Part shown: positions 55,268 through 64,000 of the stretch, in pieces | How the letters are laid out: each line of letters opens with the position of its first letter | How positions within the stretch are numbered: the first letter of the stretch is position 1 | The notes under the pieces: model-generated | Told to the model about the DNA's origin: nothing | Databases searched by the model: none | Seen by the model: only the letters and a program-made list of their open reading frames with translations | From: Pantoea latae | GTDB lineage: Bacteria > Pseudomonadota > Gammaproteobacteria > Enterobacterales > Enterobacteriaceae | Direction of reading: 5' to 3' | Assembly (NCBI RefSeq): GCF_002077695.1 | Contig: NZ_MWUE01000016.1 | Span: 151,530 to 215,529 of the forward strand | Length of the DNA stretch: 64,000 bases | Made by a program: the position numbers and the translations under genes

Positions 55268-56167
55268 TTAGTTCAGTGCTTTGTCATTCGGCGTTTTAAA
55301 CAGCGCCTGCATATCCGCTGACAGATCGAAGTTCAGGTTCAGGTTCTTCGGCGGGATCGGCTGTTTAAACCAGGTGTCGAACCACTTCGCCGCCTCGCCC
55401 GAGGTCTGCGCTTTGGCGATGGTGTCGTCTACCAGGGTTTTGAACTGCGGATCGTCTTTACGCAGCATACAGCCGTAGGCTTCTTTCGACTGCGGCGTGC
55501 CGAGGATCTCCCAGTTGTCCGGCTTCTTCGCCTTGGCGCGTTCGCCTGCCAGCAGGGCGTCATCCATCATAAAGGCGACGGCGCGGCCGGTTTCCAGCGT
55601 GCGGAACGAGTCGCCGTGATCTTTGGCGCTGATGATGCGCAGATCCATTTTCTTCTCGTCGTTCAGCTTATGCAGCAGCACTTCCGAGGTGGTGCCGGAG
55701 GTGACGACCACGGTTTTGCCTTTCAGGTCGTCGAAATCTTTGATGTCGCCGCCTTTTTTCACCAGCAGACGGGTGCCGATAACAAAAATGGTGTCGGAGA
55801 AGGCAGCCTGTTTCTGGCGCTCAAGGTTATTGGTGGTTGAGCCGCACTCAAAATCGTAGGTGCCGTTCTGCAGCAGCGGAATACGGTTCTGCGAGGTGAT
55901 CGGGATCATCTTGACCTGCAGATCCGGCTTGTTCAGCTTCGCTTTAATGGCGTCCACGATGGCGTTGGAGTAAGCCTGCGAATAGCCGACCACTTTTTGC
56001 TGGTTGTCATAATAAGAAAAAGGAACAGAGGACTCGCGATGCCCCACGACGATAACGCCATTGTCGCTGATTTTTTTCAGGGTGCCGCCGAGATCTTCCG
56101 CCTGGGCCGCGCCCGCTGCTGCTACGCCTGCCAGCAAAAGCGATAATGCCACTTTGCGTATCTGCAT
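55268..56167 (-). CDS. gltI: Glutamate/aspartate ABC transporter substrate-binding protein GltI
   Basis: 299 residues with a signal peptide (MQIRKVALSLLLAGVAAAGAAQA). The mature part is a family 3 binding protein nearly identical to E. coli GltI: GHRESSVPFSYYDNQQKVVGYS, ECGSTTNNLERQKQAAFSD, NDKALN end. Periplasmic glutamate/aspartate capture. First and probably most expressed gene of gltIJKL because of the terminator after it. Confidence 0.97.
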   Translation of the reverse strand: MQIRKVALSLLLAGVAAAGAAQAEDLGGTLKKISDNGVIVVGHRESSVPFSYYDNQQKVVGYSQAYSNAIVDAIKAKLNKPDLQVKMIPITSQNRIPLLQNGTYDFECGSTTNNLERQKQAAFSDTIFVIGTRLLVKKGGDIKDFDDLKGKTVVVTSGTTSEVLLHKLNDEKKMDLRIISAKDHGDSFRTLETGRAVAFMMDDALLAGERAKAKKPDNWEILGTPQSKEAYGCMLRKDDPQFKTLVDDTIAKAQTSGEAAKWFDTWFKQPIPPKNLNLNFDLSADMQALFKTPNDKALN

Positions 56168-56584
56168 GGTCCAACTCCTTCAAGAGATATTGCACAGAAT
56201 AAAAACTGCGCAGATGTGTGATGTTGTGTGTATTTCCTGCTGCTTTTTATGTTTTCCCGGCGGGTGAGCGCGCTGAGAACAGGCTCTAACATAGCGGATT
56301 GTTAACGTTATGAAACGAAAAAGTTTCTCTTTTTGAGAAGTGTTCCGCACCAAATTGAGGCGTCTTTTCAGCGTTGCGCGCTAAAGGTGCGCCGCCTTGC
56401 CTTTTTACGGTGCAGCTCGTTCTGCGTTAACCGGTTGCGCCGCTAGCTTTACCGGAAACGGTGTTACAGATAGCAAGCATCGTGCCAGTTAACCGGCATA
56501 GCAGAAAATGGGGGGAGAAGGCGAAAAAGCAGGCAGAAAATGGCGCAGCGGCGGCGAGAGGGTTCCCGCCGCCGACAGGAAACG
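56168..56584 (-). promoter_or_regulatory. gltI upstream region
   Basis: 417 bases between lnt and gltI, both on the minus strand. A candidate gltI promoter is TTTCAT (56315-56310), 16 nt, TATGTT (56293-56288), about 120 bases upstream of the start. GGCGGCG/CGCCGCC (about 56549-56575) forms a stem next to the lnt stop without a T-tract. No further gene seen. Confidence 0.4.
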
Positions 56585-58108
56585 TCAGGCTTTGCGACGC
56601 CACAGCGCCAGCAGCGCGGCGGCCAGCGTCAGCAGCCAGACCGGCCACAGGCCGGCATGAGCGTAAGGGGTTTCGCCGGTGGTTGGCGTCACCTTATCCA
56701 GCAGCACGTCGCGGGTAAACTGCGGCAGGATTTTCTGCACCTCGCCCTGCGCATTCACCACGGCGGTGACGCCGTTGTTGGTGCTGCGCAGCAGCGGACG
56801 GCCCAGCTCCAGCGCGCGCATCCGCGCCATCTGGAAATGCTGCCACGGGCCGATTGAGTGGCCGAACCAGGCGTCGTTGGAGACGGTCAGCAGGAAATCG
56901 GTGTCGGGACGGAAGTTGGCGCGCACCTGCTCGCCCAGCACGATCTCATAGCAGATGGCGCTGGTGAGGCGATAGCCCGCCACCTGCAGCTGCGGCTGCA
57001 GATAGCTGCCGCGGCTAAAGGAGGACATCGGCAGATCGAAGAAGGGCGCCAGCGGACGTAGCAGGCTCTCCAGCGGCACGAACTCGCCAAAGGGCACCAG
57101 ATGGTTTTTCTGGTAGCGGTTCATGCTCTGGTAGCTGTAGGGCGTCTTGCCGCCCAGCACGATCACCGAGTTGTAATCGTGATAGCGATTCTGCTCCAGA
57201 CGGGAATCGACGATGCCGGTGATCAGCGCGCTGCCGCGCTGGCGCAGCTCGCTGTCCAGCGCGTGCAAAAACGGCTGCTGGTTGCTTTCCAGATCGGTGA
57301 TTGCCGACTCGGGCCAGACGATCAGCGGCGCGTTGCCCATCAGCGGCTGCGTCAGGCCGTTATAGGCGCGCAGCGTGTTAATTAGCTGCTGCGGATCCCA
57401 CTTCATCGACTGCGGAATATTGCCCTGCACCAGCGCCACCTCAATGCTGCGCGTCGGCTGCGGCTGGGTCCAGTGGATATTACGCAGCGGCCAGGGCAGC
57501 GCCAGCAGCAGCAGCGCGGCGATGGCGCTCTTTGCGCTGCGCTGGTGAAGGGCGAACGCCAGCAGGCCCGCGACCATCATCAGAATAAAGGTCAGGGTTT
57601 CCACGCCCGCCAGCGGCGCCAGGCCTTTCAGCGGGCCGTCAATCTGGCTGTAGCCGAACTGCAGCCAGGGAAAGCCGGTCAGCACCCAGCCGCGCAGGAA
57701 TTCGCTCAGCTGCCACAGCGCGGGCGCCGCCAGCGCCAGGCGCCACAGCGTGGCGCGCGGCCAGAAGCGGTTAAGCACGCCGGCGAACAGCGCCGGATAG
57801 AGCGACAGATAGGCCGCCAGCAGGATCACCAGAAACACGTTGACCGGGCCGGGCATGCCGCCGAAGGTGGCGATGCTGACGTAAACCCAGTTGACGCCGC
57901 TGCCGAACAGGCCGAAGCCCCAGGCGAAGCCGATGGCGGTGGCCTGGCCGCTGCGACGATCCAGCGTCAGCAGCTGCAGGCCGCCCAGCGACAGCAGCGC
58001 GGCGGGCCAGAAATCATAGGGAGAGAAGGCGAGGGTGCCGAGGGCACCCGTTAACAGTGCCAGCAACAAACGTACCCGCTGGCGCGGGTAAAGTCGGGCC
58101 AAAGACAT
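56585..58108 (-). CDS. lnt: Apolipoprotein N-acyltransferase Lnt
   Basis: Adds the third acyl chain to lipoproteins at the inner membrane. About 507 residues with some seven N-terminal membrane helices and a nitrilase-like periplasmic domain. Catalytic Glu ([10 protein letters not shown]), Lys ([10 protein letters not shown]) and Cys ([12 protein letters not shown]). The start at 58108 ([11 protein letters not shown]) aligns with E. coli; ATG 58123 would add five residues and overlap corC by 11 bases. Coupled to corC. Confidence 0.95.
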   Translation of the reverse strand: MSLARLYPRQRVRLLLALLTGALGTLAFSPYDFWPAALLSLGGLQLLTLDRRSGQATAIGFAWGFGLFGSGVNWVYVSIATFGGMPGPVNVFLVILLAAYLSLYPALFAGVLNRFWPRATLWRLALAAPALWQLSEFLRGWVLTGFPWLQFGYSQIDGPLKGLAPLAGVETLTFILMMVAGLLAFALHQRSAKSAIAALLLLALPWPLRNIHWTQPQPTRSIEVALVQGNIPQSMKWDPQQLINTLRAYNGLTQPLMGNAPLIVWPESAITDLESNQQPFLHALDSELRQRGSALITGIVDSRLEQNRYHDYNSVIVLGGKTPYSYQSMNRYQKNHLVPFGEFVPLESLLRPLAPFFDLPMSSFSRGSYLQPQLQVAGYRLTSAICYEIVLGEQVRANFRPDTDFLLTVSNDAWFGHSIGPWQHFQMARMRALELGRPLLRSTNNGVTAVVNAQGEVQKILPQFTRDVLLDKVTPTTGETPYAHAGLWPVWLLTLAAALLALWRRKA

Positions 58109-58112
58109 AGGG

Positions 58113-58994
58113 TTATTCGTCATCCAGTTGAGGTAACGGCGAATTGTCCGGAATTTTTACATGCACCTGGATGATGCGACGGCTGTCGGCCATGGCGACC
58201 TTGAAAAGATACCCGTCGATGTCAATGCTCTCTCCCCGTCCGGGAAGGTGGCCGAATCCCTGCATGACCAGTCCGCCAATCGTGTCCACTTCTTCGTCGC
58301 TGAACTGCGTGCCGAACACCTCGTTGAAATCTTCAATCGGGGTCAGAGCGCGCACCGTATAGGTCTGACGGTTCAGCTGACGGATATCGCGATCTTCTTC
58401 GTCATCATATTCATCTTCGATTTCTCCGACGATCAGCTCAAGGATATCCTCAATCGTGACCAGGCCGGAGACGCCGCCGAATTCATCAATGACGATCGCC
58501 ATATGGTAGCGCTGGGAACGAAACTCTTTCAGCATGCGGTCGACGCGCTTGCTCTCCGGCACCACAACCGCCGGGCGCAGCACTTTTTCCATGCTGAACG
58601 GCTCTGATTCGCTGCTCATAAACGGCAGCAAATCTTTCGCCATCAAAATGCCTTCAACATGATCTTTGTCTTCGCTGATCACCGGGAAGCGGGAGTGGGC
58701 GGATTCGATAATCACGTCCAGGCACTCGTCCAGCGTCTGGTTGCGCTTCAGGGTAATCATTTGCGAACGCGGGATCATGATGTCGCGCACGCGCTGCTCA
58801 GCAATATCCAGCACCCCTTCGAGCATGTCGCGGGTATCTTCGTCAATCAGCTCTTTTTGTTCGGAGTCGCGGATCAGCTCCAGTAGTTCGTCACGGTTTT
58901 GCGGTTCGCCGTGAAACAGTTGGTTGATAAGCAGGGAAAAGAATCCCTTTTTACTACTGGGTGCATCGCTGTTTTGAGAATGGTCGTCGCTCAT
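58113..58994 (-). CDS. corC: CorC/YbeX CBS-domain protein
   Basis: 293 residues (E. coli 292). Two CBS domains (about 70-195) with [23 protein letters not shown] and [26 protein letters not shown], then a CorC_HlyC domain (about 205-285). It has been linked to cobalt/magnesium handling and to ribosome function. Cytosolic here, since no membrane segment is seen. Between ybeY and lnt as in E. coli. Confidence 0.95.
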   Translation of the reverse strand: MSDDHSQNSDAPSSKKGFFSLLINQLFHGEPQNRDELLELIRDSEQKELIDEDTRDMLEGVLDIAEQRVRDIMIPRSQMITLKRNQTLDECLDVIIESAHSRFPVISEDKDHVEGILMAKDLLPFMSSESEPFSMEKVLRPAVVVPESKRVDRMLKEFRSQRYHMAIVIDEFGGVSGLVTIEDILELIVGEIEDEYDDEEDRDIRQLNRQTYTVRALTPIEDFNEVFGTQFSDEEVDTIGGLVMQGFGHLPGRGESIDIDGYLFKVAMADSRRIIQVHVKIPDNSPLPQLDDE

Positions 58995-59031
58995 GGCGTT
59001 ATTTTAGAGATCTCTCTGGTGAGGGGATATC

Positions 59032-59055
59032 GCTGTCGGCGTCCTCGCCGACAGC
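59032..59055. other. Hairpin in the ybeY-corC gap
   Basis: A perfect 10-bp inverted repeat GCTGTCGGCG/CGCCGACAGC with a TCCT loop lies between the stop of ybeY and the start of corC, all in one operon. No T-tract; it may stabilise the upstream transcript part or reduce expression downstream. Confidence 0.5.
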
Positions 59056-59076
59056 AGCGTAATCTGAGCCAGCGGC

Positions 59077-59550
59077 TCAGGCGTCTTCTTTTTCCGAAAT
59101 GTACGGATCGGGATAACCAAGAGCAAGCATTATCTCCGTCTCCAGCGCTTCCATCTCTTCGGCTTCCTCATCTTCGATGTGGTCGTAGCCGAGCAGATGC
59201 AGGGTGCCGTGCACCACCATATGCGCCCAGTGCGCCTCAACGCTTTTCCCTTGCTCCTCCGCCTCTTGCTCAACCACCTGACGGCAAATAATCAGGTCGC
59301 CCAGCAGCGGCAGCTCAATGCCCGGCGGCGCTTCGAAGGGAAAAGAGAGCACGTTGGTCGGCTTGTCCTTGCCGCGATAAGTCAGATTAAGCTCATGGCT
59401 CTCCGCCTCGTCTACCAGGCGAATGGTGACTTCGCTCTCTGGCTGAAAAGGGGCGACCGCCGCGTCCAGCCAGCGCTGAAACGCGGCCTCGTCAGGCAGG
59501 CCGCCGGTCTGTTCGCAGGCGAGCTGCAAATCGAGAATCGCTACGCTCAT
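59077..59550 (-). CDS. ybeY: Endoribonuclease YbeY
   Basis: 157 residues. The metal site [11 protein letters not shown] is the YbeY signature; [18 protein letters not shown] precedes it. Processes 16S rRNA 3' end and monitors 70S quality in the cytoplasm. Its ATG overlaps the ybeZ stop by 4 nt. C-terminus acidic ([18 protein letters not shown]). Confidence 0.96.
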   Translation of the reverse strand: MSVAILDLQLACEQTGGLPDEAAFQRWLDAAVAPFQPESEVTIRLVDEAESHELNLTYRGKDKPTNVLSFPFEAPPGIELPLLGDLIICRQVVEQEAEEQGKSVEAHWAHMVVHGTLHLLGYDHIEDEEAEEMEALETEIMLALGYPDPYISEKEDA

Positions 59551-60614
59551 TTAGGCTCCTGTGCCGCCAGCGCGTCGCGCTTGCGCTCTTCCGCCAGCTT
59601 GTCGCGACGTTTTTGATCCGCCTCTTCCCAGGCTTCATAGGCGGTGACGATGCGCGCCACCACCGGGTGTCGCACTACGTCTTCGCTCTGGAAGAAGTTA
59701 AAGCTCAGCTCTTCCACCTCCGACAGCACCTCGATGGCGTGGCGCAGGCCTGATTTGGTGCTGCGCGGCAGGTCGATCTGCGTGACGTCGCCGGTGATCA
59801 CCGCTTTGGAGTTGAAGCCGATACGGGTCAGGAACATCTTCATCTGTTCGATGGTGGTGTTCTGACTCTCATCAAGGATCACAAAGGCGTCGTTGAGCGT
59901 GCGGCCGCGCATATAGGCGAGCGGCGCGACTTCGATAACGTTGCGCTCCATCAGCTTTTCCACGCGCTCGAAGCCGAGCATTTCAAACAGGGCGTCATAG
60001 AGCGGACGCAGGTAGGGATCGACCTTCTGGCTCAGGTCGCCAGGCAGGAAGCCGAGCTTTTCGCCCGCCTCTACCGCCGGACGCGTCAGCAGAATACGGC
60101 GGATCTCCTGGCGCTCCAGCGCATCCACCGCCGCCGCCACCGCGAGGTAGGTTTTACCCGTACCGGCCGGGCCGATGCCGAAGGTAATGTCGTGGTCGAG
60201 AATATTGGCGATGTACTGCGCCTGATTCGGCGTGCGCGGCTTGATAACGCCGCGCTTGGTCTGGATATGCACCGCTTTGCCGTAGTCCGGCACGCTGTCG
60301 GCGGTCTGCTCCAGCACCCGGCTCTCTTTAATCGCCAGATGGATCTGCTCCGGCTCGATGTCCGGAATGACGCCGCGCACCGGCGCGGTGTCGACATAGA
60401 GCGTGCGCAGAATATTTTCGGCGGCGTTAACGCAGAGGGCGCGGCCCACCAGCTTGAAGCTGTTGTCGCGACGGTTGATTTCGATGCCCAGACGACGCTC
60501 AAGCTGTTTCACGTTGTCGTCGAACGGACCGCACAGGCTCATCAGCCGGCGGTTATCAGCCGGTTCAAGGGCGATTTCACGAGTTTCGATATTCAAACGA
60601 ATCCTTTGGGTCAC
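59547..60614 (-). CDS. ybeZ: PhoH-like ATPase YbeZ
   Basis: 355 residues. PhoH-family NTPase with Walker A GPAGTGKT, Walker [10 protein letters not shown] and [11 protein letters not shown]. Partner of YbeY in rRNA maturation. Start is a GTG giving [14 protein letters not shown]; a homologous start nearer to NIETREI is possible. A 187-base gap to miaB contains no gene. It overlaps ybeY by 4 nt. Confidence 0.96.
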   Translation of the reverse strand: MTQRIRLNIETREIALEPADNRRLMSLCGPFDDNVKQLERRLGIEINRRDNSFKLVGRALCVNAAENILRTLYVDTAPVRGVIPDIEPEQIHLAIKESRVLEQTADSVPDYGKAVHIQTKRGVIKPRTPNQAQYIANILDHDITFGIGPAGTGKTYLAVAAAVDALERQEIRRILLTRPAVEAGEKLGFLPGDLSQKVDPYLRPLYDALFEMLGFERVEKLMERNVIEVAPLAYMRGRTLNDAFVILDESQNTTIEQMKMFLTRIGFNSKAVITGDVTQIDLPRSTKSGLRHAIEVLSEVEELSFNFFQSEDVVRHPVVARIVTAYEAWEEADQKRRDKLAEERKRDALAAQEPK

Positions 60615-60801
60615 TCAGGGCCAGTTGGAATGGGTGTCTGATGCCGTATTGGCTAACGACGGCACTTTAAGGAATTATTTATGGCATGTCGCCAGGGCGC
60701 AAGCGTTGCTAAGGATATTTGGGCAGCGCCTCCAGAAACCAAGGGCGCGCAGAAGAAAAGGGCGGCAGCGCTGCACGCGCCGCCGCAGAGGAAAACAGCT
60801 C

Positions 60802-62238
60802 TCAAGGCTGGAAGGTGCCGACGCCGATCTCGTTCTCTTTGCGCGTGCGCGCGATAACCGATGCCGGGCTTTCGACGATGCGCAGGCCCATCTCCTCCTC
60901 GGTGCGCACCACTTTGCCGCGCAGCGAGTTAGTGTAGACGTCGACGATTTCGACATCGACAAACTTGCCGATCATCTCTGGCGAACCTTCGAAGTTCACC
61001 ACGCGGTTGGTTTCCGTGCGGCCTGACAGCTCCATTACGTTTTTACGCGAGGTGCCTTCCACCAGGATGCGCTGCACGGTGCCGAGCATACGGCGGCTCC
61101 AGGCCATCGCCTGCTGGTTAATGCGATCCTGCAGGATGTAGAGGCGCTGTTTTTTCTCTTCTTCCGAAACGTCGTCCGGCAGATCCGCCGCCGGCGTGCC
61201 GGGGCGCGCGGAGTAGATAAAGCTGAAGCTCATGTCGAAGTTGACGTCGGCGATCAGCTTCATGGTCTGTTCGAAGTCCTGCTGGGTTTCGCCCGGGAAG
61301 CCGATGATGAAGTCGGAGCTGATTTGAATCTCCGGGCGCGCGGCGCGCAGCTTGCGGATAATCGCCTTGTACTCCAGCGCGGTGTGGGCGCGCTTCATCA
61401 GCGTCAGGATGCGATCCGCGCCGCTCTGCACCGGCAGGTGCAGGAAGCTTACCAGCTCCGGCGTGTCGCGGTAGACCTCGATAATGTCGTCGGTGAATTC
61501 GATCGGATGGCTGGTGGTGAAGCGAATGCGGTCGATGCCGTCAATCGCGGCCACCAGACGCAGCAGTTCGGCGAAGGTGCAGATTTCGCCGTCGAAGGTC
61601 GCGCCGCGATAGGCGTTGACGTTCTGTCCCAGCAGGTTCACTTCACGCACGCCCTGCGCCGCCAGCTGAGCGATCTCCAGCAGGATGTCGTCGCAGGGGC
61701 GGCTGACCTCTTCGCCGCGCGTGTAGGGCACCACGCAGAAGGTGCAGTATTTGTTGCAGCCTTCCATGATGGAGACGAACGCGGTCGGGCCTTCCGCGCG
61801 CGGTTCAGGCAGGCGGTCGAATTTTTCGATTTCCGGGAAGCTGATATCGACGATCGGGCTTTTGCTGCCGCGCACGCTGTTGATCATTTCCGGCAGGCGA
61901 TGCAGGGTCTGCGGGCCGAATACGATATCTACGTAGCTGGCGCGCTGGCGAATATGATCCCCTTCCTGCGACGCCACGCAGCCGCCGACACCGATAATCA
62001 AATCAGGGTTGCGCTCTTTCAGCGTTTTCCAGCGGCCCAGCTGGTGGAACACTTTCTCCTGCGCCTTCTCGCGAATGGAACAGGTGTTGAGCAGCAGAAC
62101 GTCCGCCTCGTCAGCTTCCTCGGTCAGCGTGTAGCCGTGGGTGCTGTTCAGCAGGTCGGCCATCTTCGATGAATCATATTCATTCATCTGACAGCCCCAG
62201 GTTTTGATATGCAGTTTTTTCATTGTCGAACTAGCCAT
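60802..62238 (-). CDS. miaB: tRNA-2-methylthio-N6-dimethylallyladenosine synthase MiaB
   Basis: Radical SAM methylthiotransferase that modifies A37 of tRNAs reading U-starting codons. 478 residues (E. coli 474). N-terminal UPF0004 domain with three Cys ([37 protein letters not shown]), radical SAM motif CNKYCTFC, and a C-terminal TRAM domain. Two starts, ATG 62238 and ATG 62223 ([10 protein letters not shown]); the second aligns with E. coli. Divergent from ubiF. Confidence 0.96.
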   Translation of the reverse strand: MASSTMKKLHIKTWGCQMNEYDSSKMADLLNSTHGYTLTEEADEADVLLLNTCSIREKAQEKVFHQLGRWKTLKERNPDLIIGVGGCVASQEGDHIRQRASYVDIVFGPQTLHRLPEMINSVRGSKSPIVDISFPEIEKFDRLPEPRAEGPTAFVSIMEGCNKYCTFCVVPYTRGEEVSRPCDDILLEIAQLAAQGVREVNLLGQNVNAYRGATFDGEICTFAELLRLVAAIDGIDRIRFTTSHPIEFTDDIIEVYRDTPELVSFLHLPVQSGADRILTLMKRAHTALEYKAIIRKLRAARPEIQISSDFIIGFPGETQQDFEQTMKLIADVNFDMSFSFIYSARPGTPAADLPDDVSEEEKKQRLYILQDRINQQAMAWSRRMLGTVQRILVEGTSRKNVMELSGRTETNRVVNFEGSPEMIGKFVDVEIVDVYTNSLRGKVVRTEEEMGLRIVESPASVIARTRKENEIGVGTFQP

Positions 62239-62450
62239 TGATTCAGTGCAGTGAGGTGCAGGGCGCGTATTGTAATGCTTTGACGCTGTTGTGACCAGCG
62301 CATAGCCGTCATACTTCCCGCGAGGGCGCGCAAAGTCTGAACATTATCCGCGCGCTGGCCGGGCTTTTCTGTCGGTCAGGCGTTTTTCCGGTACACTTTG
62401 CGCCAGTTAACCCGCCTCTGAGGCGGGCAGAGATCAGAAGGAGATGAGCA

Positions 62451-63623
62451 ATGCAGGATAACCGCTTTGATGTGGTGGTGGTGGGCGGCGGCATGGTCGG
62501 CGCGGCGCTGGCGTGCAGTCTGGCGCTGCAGCGGTTTCGCGTCGCGGTGGTGGATCGCGCGGAGCCTGCGCCTTTCGACGCCAGCAGCGATCCCGACGTG
62601 CGTATCTCCGCCATTGGCAGCGCGTCGGTTGGGCTGCTGAAGCAGCTGGATGTCTGGCCGCGCGTCGAGGCGATGCGCTGCGCGCCCTATCGCAAGCTTG
62701 AGACCTGGGAGTGGCAGACGGCGCACGTCAGTTTTGACGCCGCGTCGCTGGGCCTGCCGGAGCTGGGCTTTATGGTTGAAAACAGCGTGCTGCAGCGCGC
62801 GCTGTGGGAGCGTATGGTGCAGCTCGATATTGCATTACGCTCTCCTGCGACGCTGGCCGATTTGAGGCAGGAGAATGGCGGCTGGCGGCTCGATTTAGGC
62901 GACGGCGAAGCGCTGCATACCCGGCTGGTGGTGGGCGCCGACGGCGCGAATTCGCAGGTGCGGCAGATGGCCGGCATCGGCATTGACGGCTGGAGCTATG
63001 CGCAATCCTGTTTGCTGGTTAGCGTGACCTGCGAGCATCCGGCGGGCGACGCCACCTGGCAGCAGTTTACGCCGCACGGCCCGCGCGCCTTTTTGCCGCT
63101 GTATGACAACCGCGCCTCGCTGGTGTGGTATGACGCGCCGGCGCGCATCCGTCAGCTGCAGGCGATGGGACTGCCGCAGCTGGAGAAAGAGATTGCAGCG
63201 ACGTTCCCGGCGCGGCTGGGGCGTTTTAAAGCGCATGCGGCAGGCGGTTTTCCGCTGGTGCGGCGGCATGCTCAGCGCTATGTGCTGCCGGGGCTGGCGC
63301 TGATCGGCGATGCGGCGCACACCATTAATCCGCTGGCGGGGCAGGGCGTTAATCTGGGCTATCGCGACGTCGACGCGCTGGTGGAGGTGCTGGTGGAGGC
63401 GCGCGGCAATGCGCAGGACTGGGCGTCGGAAAGCGTGCTGCGCCGTTATCAGTCGCAGCGTCGTCGGGATAATTTGCTGATGCAGAGTGGGATGGATCTG
63501 TTCTATTTCGCCTTTAGCAACCGGCTGCCGCCGCTGAAGTTCGCGCGTAATCTGGGGCTGATGGCCGCTGAGCGGTCGGGCGTGCTGAAGCGCAAGGTGC
63601 TGCGGTACGCGCTGGGATTGTAG
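62451..63623 (+). CDS. ubiF: 3-demethoxyubiquinol 3-hydroxylase UbiF
   Basis: FAD monooxygenase of the C6-hydroxylation step in aerobic ubiquinone synthesis. 390 residues (E. coli 391). The Rossmann motif VVVGGGMVGAALACSL, the DG motif (VVGADGANSQVRQMAGI) and GDAAHTINPLAGQGVNLGYRDV are all present. AGGAG precedes the ATG. It is followed by a structured spacer and a tRNA cluster, as in E. coli where ubiF lies next to the gln/met tRNAs. Confidence 0.96.
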   Translation: MQDNRFDVVVVGGGMVGAALACSLALQRFRVAVVDRAEPAPFDASSDPDVRISAIGSASVGLLKQLDVWPRVEAMRCAPYRKLETWEWQTAHVSFDAASLGLPELGFMVENSVLQRALWERMVQLDIALRSPATLADLRQENGGWRLDLGDGEALHTRLVVGADGANSQVRQMAGIGIDGWSYAQSCLLVSVTCEHPAGDATWQQFTPHGPRAFLPLYDNRASLVWYDAPARIRQLQAMGLPQLEKEIAATFPARLGRFKAHAAGGFPLVRRHAQRYVLPGLALIGDAAHTINPLAGQGVNLGYRDVDALVEVLVEARGNAQDWASESVLRRYQSQRRRDNLLMQSGMDLFYFAFSNRLPPLKFARNLGLMAAERSGVLKRKVLRYALGL

Positions 63624-63665
63624 GTAAGAGGCAGGCGCGGCTGCGAGTGTCGTGCGCGGCCGCCG

Positions 63666-63843
63666 CGCCTCTCCCCGATCGCAAAGTCGCTGTTCGTCAT
63701 CCATGACCGCTCGGCCCGCGCAGATACGCACCTCATCCCTGAGGTGCGCCCGTAAACGGGCCAACGCGCTGCGTTGTTCAAAAACGCTCCCGGCGTTTTT
63801 GTCCTTGTCGCGGGACGCTTTGCTCTTCGGGGAGAGGTGCGCC
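63666..63843. repeat. Hairpin-rich intergenic element enclosed by an inverted repeat
   Basis: The segment CCTCTCCCCGA (about 63667-63677) is inverted at TCGGGGAGAGG (about 63827-63837). Inside lie four stems: CGCACCTCA/TGAGGTGCG (63727-63748), CCCGT/ACGGG (about 63749-63760), AACGC/GCGTT (about 63763-63775) and AAAAACGC/GCGTTTTT (about 63780-63800). No frame with a ribosome site crosses it. It may be a repeat element or the 3' part of a processed transcript. I saw no second copy in the window. Confidence 0.5.
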
Positions 63844-63889
63844 AGCCGATTAACAGCTGCGTTGCGGTTTGAAATAATGTTTGCCAGAC

Positions 63890-63920
63890 GACAAAAACAA
63901 CAAAGCCCGCAAAAGCGGGC
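63890..63920 (-). terminator. Terminator of the tRNA-Gln transcript
   Basis: Read on the minus strand, GCCCGC/GCGGGC over TTTT is followed by TTTGTTGTTTTTG. It lies 13 bases past the tRNA 3' end. Confidence 0.75.
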
Positions 63921-63932
63921 CTGTTGTCAATT

Positions 63933-64000
63933 TGGCTGGGGTGCAGGGATTCGAACCCCGGAATGCCGGAATCAGAATCCGGTGCCTTACCGCTTGGCGA
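63933..64000 (-). tRNA. tRNA-Gln (anticodon CUG), 5' end beyond the right edge
   Basis: 68 bases of a cloverleaf ending in CCA: D-arm GCCAAGCGGTAAGGC, anticodon loop with CTG (GGATTCTGATTCC), T-arm GGGGTTCGAATCCC. About 7 bases of the acceptor stem are missing at the window edge. Probably the last gene of a gln/met/leu tRNA operon on the minus strand, as beside E. coli ubiF. Confidence 0.93.

Overview
The window is chromosomal DNA of a GC-rich enterobacterium, most likely a member of the Erwiniaceae (Pantoea, Mixta or Erwinia). Two blocks carry E. coli-like gene order with proteins close in sequence and length to the E. coli ones. The genus is an inference from gene content and base composition, because no rRNA or species marker is present. 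There is no transposase, integrase, phage gene or CRISPR array.

Layout. (1) 1-11.2 kb is the conserved tesA-folD block: ybbO (cut by the left edge), tesA, ybbA, ybbP, purK-purE with a PurR operator, lpxH-ppiB, cysS, ybcJ-folD and tRNA-Arg(UCU). A RecF/SMC-like ATPase gene of unknown function sits between cysS and ybcJ. (2) 11.3-30.3 kb, downstream of tRNA-Arg, is accessory or rearranged: two hydrolases, small hypotheticals, a LysR regulator convergent with a citrate-type symporter, a UPF0149 protein, an AI-2E family membrane protein, SdaC, a siderophore-type binding protein, an EAL protein, an RcnB-like protein, a HAD phosphatase, an iron-type alcohol dehydrogenase, GntT with two overlapping GntR operators, HcxB and the 27-residue YohP. 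(3) 30.4-38.2 kb holds pagP with a PhoP-type promoter and cspE. A MocR regulator then faces a five-gene operon: a dihydroxyphthalate-decarboxylase-like protein, the amidase YbeM and a polar amino-acid-type ABC transporter. In E. coli this interval is essentially cspE-crcB-ybeM-tatE; crcB is absent here and the operon appears built around ybeM. (4) 38.3-64 kb is the conserved cell-envelope block: tatE, lipA, lipB, ybeD, dacA, rlpA, mrdB, mrdA, rlmH, rsfS, nadD, holA, lptE, leuS, ybeL, gltIJKL, lnt, corC, ybeY, ybeZ, miaB, ubiF, and a tRNA-Gln gene cut by the right edge.

How the genes work together. mrdA, mrdB, dacA and rlpA build and trim the lateral wall and septum. lptE, lnt, lpxH and pagP serve lipopolysaccharide and lipoprotein assembly. 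lipB and lipA make lipoate. rsfS, rlmH, ybeY, ybeZ, miaB, leuS and cysS serve the ribosome and translation. purE/purK and folD supply purine and one-carbon metabolism.

Most worth following up are: the MocR/YbeM/ABC operon; an RNA-like element at about 23.64-23.76 kb with a G/U-rich 5' part like that of GcvB and a strong terminator; a chain of hairpins enclosed by an inverted repeat between ubiF and tRNA-Gln; two small genes (yohP and a 32-codon frame in the cspE terminator); and an ATPase gene whose start codon directly follows the T-tract of the cysS terminator.
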